Source: Oscillospiraceae bacterium
Lineage (GTDB): Bacteria; Bacillota; Clostridia; Oscillospirales; Acutalibacteraceae
DNA: 17,200 nt
Assembly (NCBI GenBank): GCA_029012165.1
Contig: JAQXLO010000268.1
Location: 1 to 17,200, forward strand
Reading direction: 5' to 3'
Positions 14,792 through 17,200 of this stretch are shown here, in pieces (positions within the stretch are counted from its first letter, which is position 1; each line of letters begins with the position of its first letter). Below the pieces are notes generated by a model. The model did not search any database, was not told where the DNA came from, and saw nothing but the letters and a program-made list of their open reading frames with translations. The position numbers and the translations under genes were made by a program.

Positions 14792-14820
14792 TTCAGCGCA
14801 TCGAAGAACGATACGCTGAA
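14792..14820 (-). other. Intra-operon stem-loop between the CNNM-like and lipase genes
   Basis: A 12-bp stem with one mismatch (14792-14803 with 14809-14820, 5-nt loop) lies 6 bases after the CNNM-like stop codon and ends about 18 bases before the lipase start, just upstream of its ribosome site. On the minus strand it is followed by only three T, so it is at most a weak terminator. It could set different expression levels of the first gene and the rest by RNA processing or partial termination. Confidence 0.5.
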
Positions 14821-14826
14821 AAAGGT

Positions 14827-16230
14827 TTATTCCTTATCGTGGCGTTCCTTGCGCTCACGACGTTCTTTTTTATCGTCCTCATCCTCCTGCGGGTCTTCGA
14901 TGGGCGTGATCTCCACCTTCACCTTGCCGATCCGCCTGTCCTCCACGTTGAGGATGGTGAAATGCAGATTTTCATACTCGACCTCGTTCATCTCGCCGTC
15001 CTTAGGCAAGAAGCCCAGATTGCTGATCAGGAAGCCCGCCAATGTATCATAGTCCCCCTCAGGGATGGTAACACCCACCAGTTCGTCCACCTCGTCAATG
15101 GAGGTGGTGCCGTCGATGGTAAATGTATTTTCATTGATTTTGGAGATCTCTTCCTCCTCGTCGTCGTACTCATCCTGAATATTGCCGACGATGGATTCCA
15201 AAAGATCCTCGATGGTCACAAGACCTGCCGTGCCGCCGTATTCATCCACGACAATCGCCATCTGCGTATGGGTCTCGGTCATCTCCTTGAACAAGTCGCC
15301 GCAGCGCTTGCTCTCGGGGACGTAGAACGCCTCGCGCATCAGACTGCGCAAAGTGGTTTCCTTGGGAAGCTGGTGACCCACATAGGGCAGAAGATCCTTG
15401 ACATAGATCACACCGATGATGTTGTCCAGATCCTCCTCGTACACGGGGATACGGGAACGTCCCTCCTCAATGGTAAGCTGGATAACGTCCTCCAGAGGAT
15501 CGTCCACTTCGATGGCGACCATGTCCGTCCGATGGGTCATGATATCCCCTGCGTCGATGTCGTCGAACTCGAAGATATTGTTGATCATCTCTTTTTGAAC
15601 GTCCTCGATCACGCCCTTTTCCTCGCCTGCGTCCACCATCATGCGGATCTCCTCCTCCGTGACGGACTCGGTATCTGCCTGGGGGTCAATGCCGAACAGG
15701 CGAACAATGGCATTGGTCGAAACGGAAAGCACCTTGACAAAGGGAATGGTGGCCTTTTGCACAAACAGCAAAATACCGACAACACGGTAGGAAATCTTTT
15801 CGGGGTTGTGCATGGCGATCTTTTTCGGTGCCAGCTCGCCCAGTACCAAAGAAAAGTACGAGGTAATGACCGTGATGAGCACCATGGATACGCCGTTGAT
15901 CACGCCGGTGCTGATGCCCGAAAACAGGGATATCCTGCGAATCGTACCCGAAAGCATTTCCACAAAGGACTGGGATGCCGATGCGGAGGTCAAGAATCCG
16001 GCCAAGGTCACGCCAATCTGGATCGTAGACAGGAAGTTACTGGAGTTTTTTGTCAGCTTCATGACCAGCTTTGCTTTTTTATGTCCCTCCTCCGCAAGAC
16101 GCTCGGTCTTGGTGTCGTTGAGGGAAATGATTGCGATCTCGCTCATGGCAAAAAAGGCATTGACGAGAATCAGCACAAAAAGCAGTACAAGCTGCATTAC
16201 GATAGATGTAGCAGGGTCGGGGTCGTCCAT
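14827..16230 (-). CDS. Hemolysin-family CNNM/CorC-type membrane protein (DUF21 + CBS pair + CorC_HlyC)
   Basis: A 467-aa inner-membrane protein of the group including TlyC, YhdP/MpfA and eukaryotic CNNM, implicated in Mg2+ efflux or divalent cation homeostasis. The DUF21 domain (about 8-185) has membrane segments at about 10-34, 70-90, 108-130 and 148-170, with the signature NAFFAMSEIAIISL (24-37) and the GELAPKKIAMHNPEK loop (131-145). Two CBS domains (about 225-285 and 290-350) contain DIMTHRTDM, RSRIPVYEEDLDNIIGVIYVKDLL and VVDEYGGTAGLVTIEDLLE. A CorC_HlyC domain (about 365-445) is followed by a highly charged tail. The start is the ATG at 16230 behind AAAGGAGA; a TTG at 16257 upstream of that ribosome site is rejected. 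It is the first gene of the four-gene operon with a strong promoter. Confidence 0.92.
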   Translation of the reverse strand: MDDPDPATSIVMQLVLLFVLILVNAFFAMSEIAIISLNDTKTERLAEEGHKKAKLVMKLTKNSSNFLSTIQIGVTLAGFLTSASASQSFVEMLSGTIRRISLFSGISTGVINGVSMVLITVITSYFSLVLGELAPKKIAMHNPEKISYRVVGILLFVQKATIPFVKVLSVSTNAIVRLFGIDPQADTESVTEEEIRMMVDAGEEKGVIEDVQKEMINNIFEFDDIDAGDIMTHRTDMVAIEVDDPLEDVIQLTIEEGRSRIPVYEEDLDNIIGVIYVKDLLPYVGHQLPKETTLRSLMREAFYVPESKRCGDLFKEMTETHTQMAIVVDEYGGTAGLVTIEDLLESIVGNIQDEYDDEEEEISKINENTFTIDGTTSIDEVDELVGVTIPEGDYDTLAGFLISNLGFLPKDGEMNEVEYENLHFTILNVEDRRIGKVKVEITPIEDPQEDEDDKKERRERKERHDKE

Positions 16231-16273
16231 GTTGAGAGGTCTCCTTTCAAAGTTCAAGAAATACGTATAGATA

Positions 16274-16290
16274 TATACTATCTTAGTATA
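16274..16290. promoter_or_regulatory. Candidate operator palindrome overlapping the -10 box
   Basis: Perfect inverted repeat TATACTA-TCT-TAGTATA. Its right arm contains the -10 hexamer of the CNNM-like gene promoter and it extends past the expected transcription start. The placement is ideal for a repressor, but an AT-rich palindrome can arise by chance around a TATACT box, so the call is tentative. Confidence 0.4.
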
Positions 16291-16313
16291 GCGGATAATG
16301 CGCTGTATGTCAA
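16285..16313 (-). promoter_or_regulatory. Consensus sigma-A promoter of the envelope operon
   Basis: On the minus strand: TTGACA (16308-16313), 17-bp spacer, TATACT (16285-16290). It lies 55 bp before the CNNM-like start codon and gives the same consensus and spacing as the synthetase promoter at 3249-3277. No sigma-W-like (AAC / CGTA) element was seen at this position. Confidence 0.85.
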
Positions 16314-16385
16314 TCTTTTTTCACGAAGAAAACAGCAGACTTTCAGCATACACCGTATGTATACTCACTGAATATATTTATCCGC

Positions 16386-16613
16386 TCCTCATGGAAAGTT
16401 GGGGGATTTGTGCTTCGCACCGGGGAACCCTCGGCGAGGGTTCCCCACGCCAAAACAGTCCGGTGGGCTGTTTTGGCTCCCCCCCTGCGCTTTTCTATTG
16501 TTTGGATTTCGCCGACTGCGGTCGGCGACCAAAGGCGGCGCCTTTGGAATCCGCAAGCCTTTAAAAAGGCTTGAGCGAAACTTTTAATCTGACAACAATC
16601 CGTGGTGAGCCAA
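16386..16613 (+). repeat. Dispersed multi-hairpin repeat, copy D
   Basis: Occupies most of the 429-bp gap between the CNNM-like gene and the second ydbT-like gene. It has the same order of modules as copy B: ggggaaccc/gggttcccc, ccaaaacag/ctgttttgg, cgccgac/gtcggcg, ccaaaggcg/cgcctttgg and aagcctt/aaggctt. The right arm acaacaatccgtggtgagcc (16592-16611) differs from copies A-C at three positions, and the left arm is largely eroded (ggaaagttgggggattt). The rest of the gap holds the operon promoter at 16285-16313, an unassigned AT-rich stretch at about 16314-16385 and a terminator at 16614-16652. Confidence 0.87.
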
Positions 16614-16652
16614 ATAAAAAGGGTTGCCGCTCGGTTTTTCCTGCGACAACCC
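16614..16652 (-). terminator. Intrinsic terminator of the second ydbT-like gene
   Basis: The stem gggttg-c-cgc (16621-16630) pairs with gcg-a-caaccc (16643-16652) with one mismatch. On the minus strand it is followed by TTTTTATTT. It lies 7 bases after the stop codon of the partial ydbT-like gene and directly abuts repeat copy D. Confidence 0.88.
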
Positions 16653-16659
16653 ATTGAGT

Positions 16660-17200
16660 TTATGAATTTTTTTGTTCCTTGCAGAGTTTCTCTTTCAAGA
16701 TATTGTCCTCGTGCGCAGTCATAAGTTCTGCCGCACGTTCAAAGCCGTCCGTTTTAAACACGCCTGTCTTGTGACTGCTCAAGGCCGAGGACGCCAAAAT
16801 CGTAAAACGCATCCGACCCAAGCCGAACTTGCGATACAAAAGGTTCGTTTTGATTTGTATCGTCTGTATGTCGCCGTACTTGAACATACCGCTTCGCTTA
16901 TTGAACATCCCGTTGGTATACTGCACGACATGGTCATCCTGCGCAAAGCGTTGGACGCAGAATTCGGAAATCGCACCGCACAGTGCGACGGCAAAGACAA
17001 TCAATGCGAGGATATAGGCGTTTCGATACGCCAAACCGATAAGCATGGTCAGCGCTCCAATCACTGCCGCACGAGGAATTGTATACAGCAAATTGATGGG
17101 ATGACAGCGCTGAACCGTTCCCGTACAAGCAAAGTCGGGCACGCACGTTTTGAGGACATGGTCTATCTGCGCTCTGTCGGCAATGAGCGAAAGGTGCGTC
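16660..17200 (-). CDS. PH-domain membrane protein, YdbT family, second paralog (5' end outside window)
   Basis: 179 codons and the stop are visible, and the frame stays open to the window edge (THLSLIADRAQIDHVLK precedes CVPDFACTGTVQRCHP), so the true start lies beyond 17200. The visible part aligns without gaps to residues 319-497 of the YdbT-like protein at 11628-13124, roughly 78% identical by eye. It carries the last membrane pair (about IPRAAVIGALTMLIGLAY and a second stretch) and the C-terminal PH domain with GMFNKRSGMFKYGDIQTIQI and FGLGRMRF. The last 12 residues differ. It has its own terminator, and repeat copy D lies beyond that. A ydbS-like partner may lie just outside the window. 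It looks intact, not a pseudogene. Confidence 0.88.
   Translation of the reverse strand, partial: THLSLIADRAQIDHVLKTCVPDFACTGTVQRCHPINLLYTIPRAAVIGALTMLIGLAYRNAYILALIVFAVALCGAISEFCVQRFAQDDHVVQYTNGMFNKRSGMFKYGDIQTIQIKTNLLYRKFGLGRMRFTILASSALSSHKTGVFKTDGFERAAELMTAHEDNILKEKLCKEQKNS

Noticed and set aside
13508..15052. A 514-codon plus-strand frame opposite the lipase and neighbouring genes
   Set aside because: It spans the ends of three real minus-strand genes (ydbS, lipase, CNNM-like) and shows only shadow composition.
14716..16371. A 551-codon plus-strand frame opposite the CNNM-like gene
   Set aside because: The minus-strand protein has complete DUF21, CBS and CorC domains; the plus frame is rich in His/Asp/Gly as expected of an antisense shadow.
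16314..16385. Possible second promoter or riboswitch in the AT-rich stretch before copy D
   Set aside because: Some TATACT-like strings occur, but no -35 partner at the right spacing and no recognisable riboswitch core was found.
1..17200. Possible CRISPR array in the regularly recurring repeats
   Set aside because: The repeat copies are about 5 kb apart, over 200 bp long and internally hairpin-rich, and no cas gene is present.

Overview
This window looks like a chromosome segment from a low-GC-ancestry Gram-positive anaerobe, most likely class Clostridia (Oscillospirales/Ruminococcaceae-like), although the coding DNA is moderately GC-rich. The reasons are gene content (IreB, MtaB, a MazF toxin with the Bacillus EndoA active-site residues, a YdbS/YdbT pair, a CNNM/hemolysin-type CBS protein, a GPH symporter), purine-rich GGAGG-type ribosome binding sites, and textbook sigma-A promoters (TTGACA-17-TATACT). 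No tRNA, rRNA, CRISPR array, transposase or phage gene was seen.

Layout. 1-3181, mostly minus strand: the tail of a dispersed repeat, a terminator hairpin, a GPH-family sugar symporter with its own promoter, and two tandem paralogous NodB-type polysaccharide deacetylases. A compact divergent promoter region (3182-3315) separates these from a plus-strand isoleucyl-tRNA synthetase of the IleRS2 type (3316-6441). Its class I signature reads GIHH where HxGH is expected, a swap I recall being linked to mupirocin hyper-resistance. 6442-6734 holds a second repeat copy and a strong bidirectional terminator. 6735-9271, minus strand: a bifunctional NAD(P)HX epimerase/dehydratase, a small lipoprotein and a MazF toxin without a visible antitoxin. 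9372-11361, plus strand: ireB, an unrecognised 97-aa protein, a terminator/attenuator hairpin and mtaB. 11362-11627 holds a third repeat copy, with the clearest terminal inverted repeats, and a bidirectional terminator. 11628-16313, minus strand: a promoter with an overlapping palindrome drives an apparent four-gene envelope operon (CNNM/CBS membrane protein, family I.5-like lipase, YdbS, YdbT). 16386-16652 holds a fourth repeat copy and a terminator, followed by the C-terminal part of a second YdbT paralog running off the right edge.

How it fits together. The minus-strand operon at 11.6-16.2 kb reads as an envelope-maintenance module: a membrane CBS protein, a lipid hydrolase and bacterial-PH-domain membrane proteins, with the YdbT part duplicated just upstream. 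The deacetylases and GPH symporter suggest glycan handling. The most unusual features are (1) a family of roughly 205-233 bp intergenic, multi-hairpin, MITE-like repeats present in four copies, two of them starting within a few bases of a stop codon; (2) the altered signature motif of the IleRS; (3) the lipase-PH-domain operon with a paralogous YdbT next door. All functional statements come from reading motifs by eye; no database search was run.
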